Part shown: in pieces, positions 1-10,145 of the stretch
Layout of the letters: each line of letters opens with the position of its first letter
Numbering within the stretch: the first letter of the stretch is position 1
Assembly (NCBI RefSeq): GCF_028502605.1
Contig: NC_079237.1
Coordinates: forward strand, 3,596,001 to 3,660,000
Direction of reading: 5' to 3'
Origin: Trichoderma breve
Lineage: Eukaryota > Ascomycota > Sordariomycetes > Hypocreales > Hypocreaceae
Length of the DNA stretch: 64,000 nt
The notes under the pieces: model-generated
Told to the model about the DNA's origin: nothing
The model's input: only the letters and a program-made list of their open reading frames with translations
Databases searched by the model: none
Position numbers and translations under genes: made by a program

Positions 1-895
1 CCTCGATAGGGGGAGGCTTATCGTTGCTCAAATCGTACTCTCCTCGGGCATGTAATGTGAGGAGCCTTCGAATGTCATCTCCCGGTAGGCCATCGAGGCG
101 GAAGTTCATGTCTCCAAACCAAAATGCGAAGTCCTCATCTCCAATCCTGTCGCCATCATCATCAGACACGCCTGAAATCACGATTGGATCGAACTGGGTT
201 TTCGACACAATCTGCCCAACATCCCAGCACCGTCTGTTGAGAGAAGCCGAGTCTGCGCCACTAGCGAGATGGCAATTGACGAAGAGGAGCTTTGTAGTTT
301 CGCCCAGTACAAGGCGAGTGGCCACGGCGCCTTTGTTTCCAAAGTATCCGAGCAGTCCTGTTCCGACCTGCTGCGTAGAAACATTGCTTATTGAAGGGGC
401 GATCGTGGGAGAGGCGTAAATCAAGAGCAACAGACCCGTCATCTGCTCAGACACAACAAGCTGATATCCTTGGGGTATTGCTGCCTCTAGCGCTGCCGTC
501 CACTTCTCCATGGGCCCATTATCGGCGTAGATCCGATTCATGTACTCTCTTGTCTGGTTGAGATCCACCACTTCTTGCAATCCCAGCACATAGAGATCAA
601 ATCCGACGTTGTCCCCTACTCGTCTTGGCTCGGAGGTTGGTGCAGCACCGGAGATGTCGAGGGCCGAGAGGCCATTGCCAACTTCAGCATCTTCAGTGAA
701 CCAGCTAGCAAGATCCTTGTCGGTGCCGGTGCATGCCGCTACATTCCAAGTGCCCACTTTGACTCGGATCTGGCTCGGACGAAGGTATTCGGAGCGGCGA
801 GACAGGACAGCCCTGGCGAGAGACTGGGGAACACCGACTTCAACGGGGTCCGAGGCGATGGACTGGCTGGTCGGCTCTCTGATGGACTCGGCCAT
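1..895 (-). CDS. Inositol polyphosphate 5-phosphatase, partial (C-terminus off the left edge)
   Basis: The minus-strand frame is open from an ATG at 895 to the window edge, giving about 298 residues in one exon. The protein shows VGTWNVAA near the N-terminus, a YVLGLQEVV segment, a GYFGNKGAVATR segment, a FVNCHLASG segment and WFGDMNFRLDG near the edge. These are the ordered catalytic motifs of the Mg-dependent 5-phosphatase branch of the endonuclease/exonuclease/phosphatase fold, which removes the 5-phosphate from PI(4,5)P2 and related lipids on the cytoplasmic side of membranes. No Sac1 domain precedes it, so it resembles Inp54-type single-domain enzymes more than synaptojanins. The final catalytic Asp-His motif lies outside the window. 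The gene is divergent from dcp1. The family call is firm; the exact subtype is inferred. Confidence 0.88.
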   Translation of the reverse strand, partial: MAESIREPTSQSIASDPVEVGVPQSLARAVLSRRSEYLRPSQIRVKVGTWNVAACTGTDKDLASWFTEDAEVGNGLSALDISGAAPTSEPRRVGDNVGFDLYVLGLQEVVDLNQTREYMNRIYADNGPMEKWTAALEAAIPQGYQLVVSEQMTGLLLLIYASPTIAPSISNVSTQQVGTGLLGYFGNKGAVATRLVLGETTKLLFVNCHLASGADSASLNRRCWDVGQIVSKTQFDPIVISGVSDDDGDRIGDEDFAFWFGDMNFRLDGLPGDDIRRLLTLHARGEYDLSNDKPPPIE

Positions 896-1728
896 TGTGT
901 AGTATGACAGCGACGACGAAGAAGAAGATCGTTGAATGCGACGTCGCTACCTCTCAAGGTCGTGGATCTTCTTGCCGCTGCCTGGCTGCTAGATCATGAT
1001 GCGGCGATTGCAGTTGCGGTTGCGATTGCGACGCAGATAGGCGTAAGGCGGCCGCATATATGAATGGTTAAAGGTACCTATGCGCAGTACTCGGTAAAAC
1101 TGCAGCAATTGATGGACGTGATATGAATCAGAGACTATGAAGGAGTATCAGCATCAATAATGGTAGAAGAGCTTTGTTGAATGGACAAAGAAGTGTAGCA
1201 GTTTGTAGTTGACAGGGTAAGGTAGAGATGGAGAACGACGAGCTTCCCCGTACTCGTACTCAGGCCATTCATTAGAGCTCGCGTCAATGCCGGGAATAGG
1301 CTGCTCAGGTCCCTATCGATAAGCTCTTGCGCTATTGAGCACTACAGCTGCTATCTGCCCCTCTTAGGCCTAGCTCTCGGGCTACTGTAATAGCTCTCAG
1401 CTCCGACTTGGATATCCAACCTTGGACTGTCATCTGCATCCACAGATTGCAAACAACGACTCTACGCATCCTCACCGCCATCATACTCACCACTAACACA
1501 TCTTCTACATATATCTACAGCAGTCGCCGTTCTCACCTTATACCAGATCCTCCTTCTCACCTTGTTGCTTGCCTCAGGACAGCCTCAACTTCATCATACC
1601 ACACTCTCCGTCCTTGATTAAATACATCGGCCTCATTGTTGTTATTGCTTCCTCTCTGCCAACCACTGCATACATAGCAGCCCCCTCCCACTCCTCCATC
1701 CTCACTCTCCCAAATCACCCTCCCAACC
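896..1728. promoter_or_regulatory. Divergent intergenic region, 5-phosphatase / dcp1
   Basis: This 833-base stretch holds no convincing ORF. It must contain both 5' leaders and promoters. A TACTCGTA octamer lies at 1251, and the 200 bases before dcp1 are CT-rich, as in many fungal core promoters. Confidence 0.5.
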
Positions 1729-2385
1729 ATGAGTCGTCCAACGCCGCGTAAGTCGCGGCACAACCGCCATCCTTCAAACCGCATCCCCGCCATCTCCGAC
1801 TACGAATCCGACGCCGCAGTCATGACCTCCGCCTACGAGGCTCCCCCGCCACGAACAAACACCGAGCTCAACCTCTCCGTCCTGCAGCGCTACCTCCCCT
1901 CCATCAGCAGGATCCTCAGCATCGCCGCAAACGCCGTCGTCTACACCTTCGACGCCGCCGCCCAGAGCTGGGAAAAGTCCGGCATCGAGGGCACCATGTT
2001 CGTCTGTGCGCAGACGCCGCTGCCCGAGGACGCCGACCACCGGCCGAGAGCGTGCGTCTTTGTGCTGAGCCGCCGTGGCTTGGATAACGTGGTTGTCGAT
2101 CTGGCGCGGGTTGGTCATGTGGAACTTATGGGGGAGCTGGTGATTCTGAAAGTTGAAGGCGACTGGGAAGCGGACGAGAAGGTGCTTGGAGTGTGGATTC
2201 ACAATGACGAAGAAAATACAAGGGCAACGAATGGGGCTATTATTGAGGAGAGCTGGAAGATTGCGCGAGCCGCTGGGACGGTGTCAAACGAGGGACCAGA
2301 AGCTGGGCCAGCGATGCAGGCAATAGGACGGCCGCTAACGCTTAACGAGCTGTTTGGGAGACAGAAGGAGGCTACTGGAAGCTGA
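1729..2385 (+). CDS. dcp1: mRNA-decapping enzyme subunit 1 (Dcp1 family)
   Basis: This is a single exon of 218 residues. The segment from about residue 47 (LNLSVLQRYLPSI) through AANAVVYTF and SWEKSGIEGTMFVC matches the Dcp1 EVH1-like fold: an N-terminal helix followed by the strand signature where the aromatic pocket forms. Dcp1 activates the Dcp2 hydrolase that removes the m7G cap in cytoplasmic P-bodies. The N-terminal 45 residues are basic and Ser/Pro rich and probably disordered. The C-terminal third is shorter than in animal Dcp1, as is usual for fungi. The ATG at 1729 has ACC before it, a good fungal context, and the motif begins well inside it. Later ATGs would cut into the fold. Confidence 0.9.
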   Translation: MSRPTPRKSRHNRHPSNRIPAISDYESDAAVMTSAYEAPPPRTNTELNLSVLQRYLPSISRILSIAANAVVYTFDAAAQSWEKSGIEGTMFVCAQTPLPEDADHRPRACVFVLSRRGLDNVVVDLARVGHVELMGELVILKVEGDWEADEKVLGVWIHNDEENTRATNGAIIEESWKIARAAGTVSNEGPEAGPAMQAIGRPLTLNELFGRQKEATGS

Positions 2386-2818
2386 GCGAGGCAATTACAC
2401 GGAGTTGAGCTTTAACTGGACATGAACTTGAGCATCATTACGAAGAGGAGACTGGGTTACATCCAAATATCGAATTCGCTACGAGGGAGGGAGATTGGCG
2501 GGATCTGGCTACAAAAGGCCCATTCGTTCAAAGAGACTGCGACTAAAAGATGTCGTCAGAACCATTTTGCCCAGATCCCTTCTTCAGCCATAGTGAGAAA
2601 GGAATTGTTATCTCATTACCCGGAACATACTGCCCTACCACAGGCACACTTCCGGCGTTCAAAGTGCCAGTCTATCCATAGACTCGTCCTGAGCAACCAA
2701 TATCTAGATACAATAAACAAACAATCCATACGCCGATTAGCTTTGTAATTCGCAACTCCTCGCTCCCTAGTCGCCTCTTCTTTGATCCTTGTTTTAAAAC
2801 ACTGTGGCCCATGTCCAA
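2386..2818. other. Convergent intergenic region, dcp1 / rvs161
   Basis: This 433-base stretch lies between two stop codons and should carry both 3' ends. A weak plus-strand ORF at 2422-2748 has no recognisable motif and poor codon bias. I see no gene. Confidence 0.5.
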
Positions 2819-3839
2819 TTACACCGTTCCGCTAATACTCAGCTCCCGAATCTCCTGCAGCACCTGCTCCACTCTTGCATCAAGATGACCCTCTGCGTAC
2901 AAATCTCGAGTATCCGCATCCAGGTATTGCTGTACTTGCGCCATACGCGAGTAGGCTTCTGCGCAGAACCGCAGCTGAATCTTGACCAGGGCTTCAAAGC
3001 TGGGATCCAGGTAGGGCACACGCAGGTCAATCAGCTGCGGCAACTCGGTGGTGAGCTGCTCATTCAACTGCTCGTACACGGCCTTTGACATTTCCAGCTC
3101 CTTCTCCGTCCGCGGCAGCTTAGTGGCATCCTTGTCTGGCTTCTCGACCAGCTTCTTCACCTTGGCTCGCAGAGCGTCGTAGTCGAGAAGCTTGTGCGAG
3201 CGCTTCTTGATACATTCGTTGACGTCGGGGAAGTAGGCGCAGAACCGGGCAATGGGGTCGAGCACCGTCATTCGGTAAGGGCCGTCGAGGGCTTTGATGG
3301 TTTCGGCGTCGAGGTCTTCGACGGCCTGCTTGTAGCTCCTGCTAACGCCATCCTTCGCACCGGAGTCGCCGTAAAACGCATCTATCGTCTCGGCGATTCT
3401 CATCTGTGAAGCTGTCATGGCTGGGTTTTGGTCGGGCATGTTAGTCGGGCGCTCGGAACGTTCGGCCGGGCGTCTACCTACCTCTCAAAGAGTCCAGGTA
3501 GCCCTTTGATTCTTTCTGCAGCCGCAGTGCAGCTGTTTCCATCGTCTTGAACCGTCTGCAGTTGGGTCAGCACGTGCCATCCCTCGCCCAGCAGCTTGAT
3601 TCCCCTATATCTAACCTCTCTTCGACCTCGTAATCGCGATCGTTTGTCTTTTCCACATGCCCTACAACCACAAGATCAGAATACTGTCCCAAATGAATGG
3701 CTATCAGCGCTGCTCACCCGTCTTCATCATCACCTGCGTCGTCGCGCGGTTCACATTCTTCTTGAATCCTAGAAGCCCGTCAGCCCCTCTCCCTCTCTCT
3801 CAGCGGGGCATCCGCAAGCTCCGTACCCGCCCACGACAT
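2819..3839 (-). CDS. rvs161: BAR-domain protein Rvs161/Hob3 (amphiphysin family)
   Basis: Five coding exons join in frame on the minus strand: 3827-3839, 3718-3768, 3616-3661, 3482-3555 and 2819-3420, giving 261 residues. Each intron has GT..AG ends. The protein begins MSWAGFKKNVNR, continues with QVMMKTGHVEKTNDRDYE and an ETAALRLQKESKGYLDSLR segment, and fills its length with the N-BAR helices (about residues 15-235). Rvs161 dimerises with the SH3-containing Rvs167 to tubulate membrane at endocytic sites. The length is close to the 265 residues of yeast Rvs161, and no SH3 domain is present, which fits the Rvs161 branch. The first coding exon is only 13 bases, so automated calls could easily start at the ATG at 3439 or 3418. 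The gene is divergent from the peptidyl-tRNA hydrolase gene. Confidence 0.93.
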
Positions 3840-4241
3840 GTTGACTGTCTTGTTCGCTGGTTAATAAGACTGATATACTTCTGCTCTATCGCAAGTATCG
3901 AGGACTGCAGGGTATTTCTTTGCCGGTTTGTTCTGGTGCTTGTTCGATTGATTGCGACGGGATGACGGAGTAAGGAGTTTGAGAGGCTTAAGAGCTGGAC
4001 AAAGTGACGACTGAGCTGGGGCCCAGCCACGATGCTCCGCCCAATCGGCTCATCGACGTCAGCGATGGACAGCTCAGCCACACCTGGAAAATCCATCTTC
4101 CGCTACTCTGTGCACTGCGTCTCACGTGAGAGCCATCAACTTTTCTTTACTTGTTCCATCCAGGTCCAAATCCGGTTCATGATTTGCAAGCGGGAGCGGA
4201 ATCGGCGGGGATTCTTTGAGTTTCTGCTCGATGCGGAAAGC

Positions 4242-4868
4242 ATGTTAAAATTCAACCCTCGATTCCTCATCGTCAGCCTCGGGAATCCACTGCCAAAATA
4301 CGAGAGTCTACATTCGGCCGGCCACTTTGTCCTCAATGGCCTCGCAAAGACGCTTCACCTGCCGGCCTTTCGCGAGGTGACGCTGGGCAGGCAGTCTTGC
4401 TTGGTATCTCAGGGCCCAAAGTACATTCTCGTGCAGTCTCCGACGTATATGAACACCTCTGGAGGCTTTGTGGCGAATGCATGGCAGGAAACCGTCCGGA
4501 AATACGGTGCCGAATCACTCGGGCTAGTGGTTGTTCACGATGAGCTGGAAAAGGACTTTGGGGTGGTCAAGCTTCTGCCGTGGGACCGCAGTCCGCGTGG
4601 GCACAACGGCGTCAAGAGCGTGAGAGGCTCGTTATCGCAGAAAAAGTATCCGGAATCACTCTTTGCCCGCGTTGCCGTCGGCATCGGGCGTCCTGAGGAA
4701 CGAGATGCAGCTACGGTGAGCCGTTATGTGCTCAATAAAATCTCTCGTGAGCACCGAACGACGTTAGAGGAAGAAACGCCTTGGGATGTCGCAAAGTGTC
4801 TCATGGAACTGGAGAATCAGTGGAGAATTGACGTCCAGGGCGGTTCGGGAGGAACCACAGAGCCATGA
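4242..4868 (+). CDS. pth1: Peptidyl-tRNA hydrolase (Pth1 family)
   Basis: From the ATG at 4242 the product has 208 residues. It opens with a hydrophobic strand ending in SLGNPLPKY, then LHSAGH (the family's catalytic His region), SPTYMNTSG, VVVHDELEKDFG (the catalytic-site Asp region) and a RGHNGVKS segment with the conserved Asn. This is the bacterial-type enzyme that releases peptides from prematurely dissociated peptidyl-tRNA; in fungi it serves mitochondria or cytosol. I chose 4242 because family homology begins a few residues later. The frame stays open upstream to an ATG at 4032, which would add 70 residues rich in Ser, Arg and Lys (see findings). Confidence 0.9.
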   Translation: MLKFNPRFLIVSLGNPLPKYESLHSAGHFVLNGLAKTLHLPAFREVTLGRQSCLVSQGPKYILVQSPTYMNTSGGFVANAWQETVRKYGAESLGLVVVHDELEKDFGVVKLLPWDRSPRGHNGVKSVRGSLSQKKYPESLFARVAVGIGRPEERDAATVSRYVLNKISREHRTTLEEETPWDVAKCLMELENQWRIDVQGGSGGTTEP

Positions 4869-7338
4869 TTAGCGTTTTGCTCTTCTTGTTCTTCATCATC
4901 TCCCTGCTTGATTCACGTCTTTTCGATGGGCAAATCATATCTCTAAGCGACATCATTGGGCATCATCTGGAAGCAGGCCGTTGCAATTAGAGGATGAGCG
5001 TGTCCGCAAGGAACCGGACCGCCACTTGATATCGACTTGGATTCGATGTCATCTTACAGTAGAGGAACGATTCATCAAGCTAGATACACCACCAAATCGG
5101 GATCTTGACAGGGATTAGGAGCAAATCCAGAGACAGTGCTCTGCCCTTTGACTTGTCTTGTCGCTGTGTGATTCCAGCAAGTGCGGGAGAAAGCCAAATC
5201 TCCCCGAGAGCCTCACCATGCTGCACTGCATTCTAGAAAGGCAAAATAGCGGAGGTCATGTTTTAATCAGACATGTCACCTCTTGAGATATCATCTTACA
5301 TCAACAACTGGGAAGCGGTTAGAGCCGTGTGATGAATGAACTCACAAGCCAGTGTTGCAAGAATGTGTCCGATCGGAGGCTCGACTCAAGACCAACACGG
5401 TCTCCTATTATTCCAAATCTTTGTTAATTTGCCATGTGTCTTACACCAAGCACTGCTGTGAACCACCGGCATCGGACTCGTTTGAATGCATTGCTTGGTC
5501 GGGACCCCGAAACTCTGTTTATACTGTGGATATCTGATATGCATGTGAAAGTGAGATTTACTCGAATCGTGTCTTTGCAAGCTCTTATTCATCCACCGTG
5601 GCTGACACCATACGAAAGTATACATCGACTTTTCATGATCGATGTCTCAGACCACGTTCGCCTTACCCGGGACGTACGGGGAGCGAGCTGGAGATATCCG
5701 GGGGAAGACGTGGAGGAGGCATCCTTGGCATCACAAGCTGGACAGCCATCAGGCACAACCTCACGACGCTAAGGCCAGCCCCCCACAAGCGCGGCATTCC
5801 AGAGATAAGGAATGACGGCCCAATCAGCGGCACCGGACTGTGGCTGTTTGGGCATTATCTCGCCCGGGGTGCCATGCGTCTAAGGGAGCCAAGGGGAGCG
5901 TCTACACCAGACAGGGAATAGGTTCCGTCGCCCCAAGGATGAGAGGCTTGGAGACAGATGCCACTGATAAGAGCCATGTGGTGTGTAAGGCCTCGGCGGA
6001 TAAGCACAAATGGCTTCGCGTAAGGGCCATGAGATTGTCCGCCCCATGCAGATACAGACACAAGCCAGACGCTTTTGCTATCGGGCAGTCGTGCAGGCAG
6101 GGTCGTCGCTGCTTGTTGGTGTGTGCCCCAGATCCAGTGCATATCCAGACACGCGCGATGCCTCCCTTTAATACGGAGTACGATCTGGCGCAAAATGGAT
6201 ATACGGGTGGGGCGACGTTCTTTGACGGAATCGCCCCAGAGCTGAATGAGGCAGGGAGAACGATGCAACATGGCACTGCAGGTGGCGCATTTCCAATACC
6301 ACGGAAGACGCTCTCAAGGGCGAAAGGCATCCACAGGTGCCGTATTGAGGCTGGTGCGACGGCCCGAGAAGGGGGGATGTCCGAGAGAGAGAGATAACGA
6401 CAAGAGACAACGCCTTTCCGAGGACTCACTCATACACCGTATATGAGAAGCGGTTCAACAAGACGAAGACGACTCAAGGGCTGCTCTTCACAGAAACAAT
6501 CACCTCATGTTGCTCCATGTCCGAAGCATTGATTACAGACAAGCAAATGAATAATGGCTCCTGTCATCGGCTAGCTTTCCTTTATTCCCTTGGTTGCTCA
6601 GCCCGGCCATGCTCTTGATATGCACGAGATAAGCCTCCCAGATAAGCATCGACCCAACATGGCACCGACGTCCTGGAGAGCCTGTGGGAGGCGCATCACT
6701 TATCTCTGTGGCTTCATCCCTGGCCACTTACAGTATTGGTGTCCGCACCAATGAAGTTGCCATCCATTTCGAGGGCGATAAGCTCATCTGAGAGGCGTGC
6801 TAGGCGGTGCACCTGCAGCCCGATTTCACATCGTACCTGTCCTGGGTATGCGAGACTATTGACTATTGGGCCTCATGGAGGCTAGCGAGTGGCAGCACTT
6901 TATGCTACGGGCGTGGGATGAGTCTGTTTCTCACATGCCCCATTCATACGATTCATCCAGTGATGTGGTTTATAACTTTAGTTCATCCGAGCTGAAAAGA
7001 CTATGCGGGATAAGTCGGGGGGGTCCAGGAAGTTTATGCGGAACTGATGGGATTGAGTGCTTTGACTTTGATCGGCATTGGCCTGTAATACCCATTCGGG
7101 GGAAGTGATATATATCATCCCCATCCTCCCAATCTCACCCTCGCATCCTGTTCCCTGCCGATCCATTCTCTCTCTCCCCTCTCTCGCCGGTCTGGTGGTT
7201 TTTACTCGATATACCTTTGTGGTTTATCGTCGAATTCGAGGAGTAGCCTTAGCTACACAACAAAGACACCAAGGAACGAGGCGATATTAGACGACCTTTT
7301 GGGAACATACGAAAGAATCGGGAAAAGAATCATTCATC
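4869..7338 (+). promoter_or_regulatory. Long intergenic region / ammonium transporter promoter
   Basis: This 2.47 kb stretch has no supported gene. Several overlapping ORFs on both strands at 5.4-6.4 kb have no motifs and poor codon bias. The right half carries many GATAAG elements and a CT-rich leader (7120-7190) just before the transporter. The first kilobase shows nothing recognisable. Confidence 0.55.
5804..7014 (+). promoter_or_regulatory. Cluster of eight GATAAG elements (AreA/Nit2-type sites)
   Basis: GATAAG hexamers were read at 5804, 5966, 5999, 6628, 6641, 6777 and 7009, with the reverse complement CTTATC at 6699. Sites at 6628 and 6641 are 13 bases apart, the paired spacing favoured by GATA zinc-finger activators. 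They lie 0.3-1.5 kb before the start of the ammonium transporter. Ammonium permease genes in Aspergillus and yeast are classic targets of AreA/Gln3-type nitrogen derepression, so nitrogen control is the natural inference. Binding is not shown by the sequence alone. Confidence 0.6.
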
Positions 7339-8995
7339 ATGTCGTCGGTCGTTGCCTACAATGGCACCACAGGGAAAGCAGACGACGGTCACTCGACCGG
7401 CGTCAGCGACCTCAACATCTTCTACGACGTACGTCTATTACTCTCTGTTGATAGAATAGGGGGAGGCAAAGCAAACAAAACGAACCAGCTCAACTAACAC
7501 ATTCTGCCATGTAAACAGCCCGGTCAAATGGCCTGGATCCTCGTCAGCTCCGCCCTCGTCCTGCTTATGATTCCCGGCGTGGGTTTCTTCTACAGTGGTC
7601 TCGCGCGCCGCAAGTCGGCCCTCCAGCTCATCCTCCTGTCCATGGTCTCAGTCGGCGTCATCAGCTTCCAGTGGTTCTTCTGGGGCTACTCGCTCACTTT
7701 TTCGCGAACCGGAAATGCCTTCCTCGGCGACCTGACGCAGTTTGGTCTGATGAAGACGCTGGCTCAGCCCAACGGCTCAGCTAACCTTCCTGATATCCTC
7801 TTCTGTCTCTACCAGGGCATGTTTGCTGCCATTACGTGAGTCTCTCATCTCATTCTCACTCACTCGGTTTTTCATCCCCCAACTAACATGATTCACAGTC
7901 CCGCCCTCGCCATCGGTGCCGTCGCCGACCGTGGCCGCATGCTCCCCGCCATTGTCTTCATGTTCATCTGGTCCACCGTCGTCTACGATCCCATCGCCTA
8001 CTGGACCTGGAACAGCAACGGCTGGCTCTTCAAGCTCCCCTCGTACGACTTCGCCGGAGGCGGTCCCGTCCACATCGCCTCGGGCACCTGCGCCCTCGCC
8101 TACAGCATCATGCTCGGCAAGCGCACCGGCTACAACAAGAACAACGGCCTGCCCTACCGCCCCCACAGCGTCACAAACGTCGTCGTCGGCACTGTTTTCC
8201 TCTGGGTCGGCTGGTTCGGCTTCAACGGTGGTTCCGCCCTGGGCATGAACATTCGCGCCGTCATGGCCTGCTTCGTCACCAACTTGGCTGCCTCCGTCGG
8301 TGGTGTCACTTGGATCCTGCTCGACTATCGTCTGGAGAAGAAATGGAGCACTATTGGCTTCTGCTCCGGCGCCATTGCCGGCCTTGTTGCGATTACGCCC
8401 GCTTCTGGTTTCGTCACTCCTTGGGGAGGCTTCATCATCGGCGTTGTCGGTGCCATTTGCTGCAACTTTGCCACCAAGCTCAAGTTCCTCATTGGCGTTG
8501 ACGATGCTCTCGACATCTTTGCCGTCCACGGCATCGGCGGTATGGCCGGCAACATCATGACGGGTATCTTTGGAACGTAAGTCATCACCATATCATCCTA
8601 ACCATCATCACCTCTCTAACATTGTTTTCCACAGCTCCTCCATCGCCTCCCTCGACGGCGGCTCCTACCCCCCCATCGGCTGGATCCAGCACCACTGGGT
8701 CCAGCTCGGCAACCAGCTCGCCGGCATCTGCGCCGCCTTCGGCTGGTCCTTTACCCTCTCCTGCATCATCCTCTTCCTCATGAACCTCATCCCGGGCCTG
8801 TCCCTCCGCGTCAGCGCCGAGGACGAGGAGGTCGGCGTGGACGACTGCCAGCTCGGCGAGTTTGCGTACGACTACGTTGAGCTGACGAGGCATGTTACTG
8901 ATGGTGTGGCGCTGTCTACCCCGGCGGTTATGAGCAGCAGCAGTTCCACGGCGGAGAAGCATTCTGCTGAGAAGACGCCTGTTGAGACTGTTTGA
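7339..8995 (+). CDS. Ammonium transporter, Amt/MEP/Rh family
   Basis: Four exons, 7339-7428, 7519-7835, 7899-8576 and 8635-8995, join in frame to give 481 residues. The protein starts with a short extracellular N-terminus, then PGQMAWILVSSALVLLMIPGVGFFYSG, eleven predicted hydrophobic segments, DFAGGGPVHIASG (first pore His region), IGFCSGAIAGLVAITPASGFV, and DIFAVHGIGGMAGNIMTGIFG (second pore His). The acidic, Ser-rich cytoplasmic tail ends with KTPVETV. Together these are diagnostic of the plasma-membrane Amt/MEP ammonium channel. The length matches fungal MeaA/MepA-type proteins. Which paralogue it is, and whether it also signals like Mep2, cannot be decided here. The GATAAG-rich upstream region suggests nitrogen-repressible expression. 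Confidence 0.95.
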
Positions 8996-10145
8996 AATAA
9001 AAAGAGATGACTTGAGGTGAATTTTGTTGTGGAAAAGCGGTATTAATAGTATTTTAGGGAGTACATAATGTTTTTGCTTTGCTGGGATGGGGGGGATGCA
9101 TGTTTATTGATACCATTTGTTAGAGCATTCTAGTATTAGTCTGATGCAATACTATATACATACATATATTCACGTATTCATATTCATATTTCGACATCTC
9201 TTCTCACGACAATGAAAGTTGAGCTTCAAAATCTACGAGTCAATACAACATATGTAGTTTCATATTAGCATTCATCTAATCATCAAAAAATATACGACAA
9301 AGATCATCACAAACACGAAAATAAGACTTCAAATCAATTAATGCAACCCAACTATATCAAACCCAAAGCCCGTCTAATAAAAAACCCTTCCATCGTCCCT
9401 AGCCCAACGAACCTGTACTCGTATTCACAGTTTCATACCATGGCATACACAGTGTTCCCTAATAATTCCCCCCGAACCAAAAGACACAAAAGACAAAAAA
9501 TAGGAAGCGAGTTAAACAATGATAGAACAGCGTTTCTCATTCCTGACACTCTTCACAGCTTTTTTTGTTTCATGCCGCCGAAACTTAATCGCACAGTCTC
9601 TCTCCCCTTCTCATACGGCAGAGCCGAGTTCAGTATCAGTGTCAACCATCCCATATAACAATAACCCTTATAATAAAAAAAGAATCCACCCGTTTGTTTC
9701 CCCCTGTCTTAGAACGAATAGGTGCCTGTCAAAGTGATGCAGCTTGCTGGTTATGCAATGCCGCTGCCTCAACCCCGCTGACAGAAGTCATCCGTACTCG
9801 TTTATTAAGACCATGCTCATCTAGAAGCGTCTCGTAGCTTGATAATAAAAGAATCCGAATCATGACCAGTTTTGTACCACGTAACCATTGCCGTGCACGC
9901 CAAACATGTAAACTCCGTGGCTGCGCTATAAATATAGAACACTATTCCCATGCATCGCGAAAACAAGGGTGCCGTGAATAGATATGCTTTCATTCCTGGG
10001 AGGACGGAGTGATGGTATTGCCCTCATTATCGGAGGCTCCCTTTTTCACACCATTCCATCTTCTCGTCTATCGAATGTGCCTGTTAACCAATGACTTTCA
10101 AGACATTGCATACTGCAAGCCTGTACAGACAATAATTCAAAATCT
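8996..10145. other. Convergent intergenic region, transporter / grr1
   Basis: This 1.15 kb stretch is AT-rich, especially at 9130-9340 (ATACATACATATATTC-type runs), and probably holds both 3' UTRs. The ORFs at 9341-9737 have no motif and low complexity. I see no gene. Confidence 0.5.

Noticed and set aside
5840..6429. Overlapping ORFs of 138-185 codons on both strands
   Set aside because: Three frames are open at once, with no motif, neutral codon bias and several GATAAG elements nearby, so this reads as promoter DNA.
7777..8529. 250-codon minus-strand ORF opposite the ammonium transporter
   Set aside because: It is the shadow of a high-GC3 membrane protein and is a low-complexity Gly/Asp/Ala/Glu-rich sequence.
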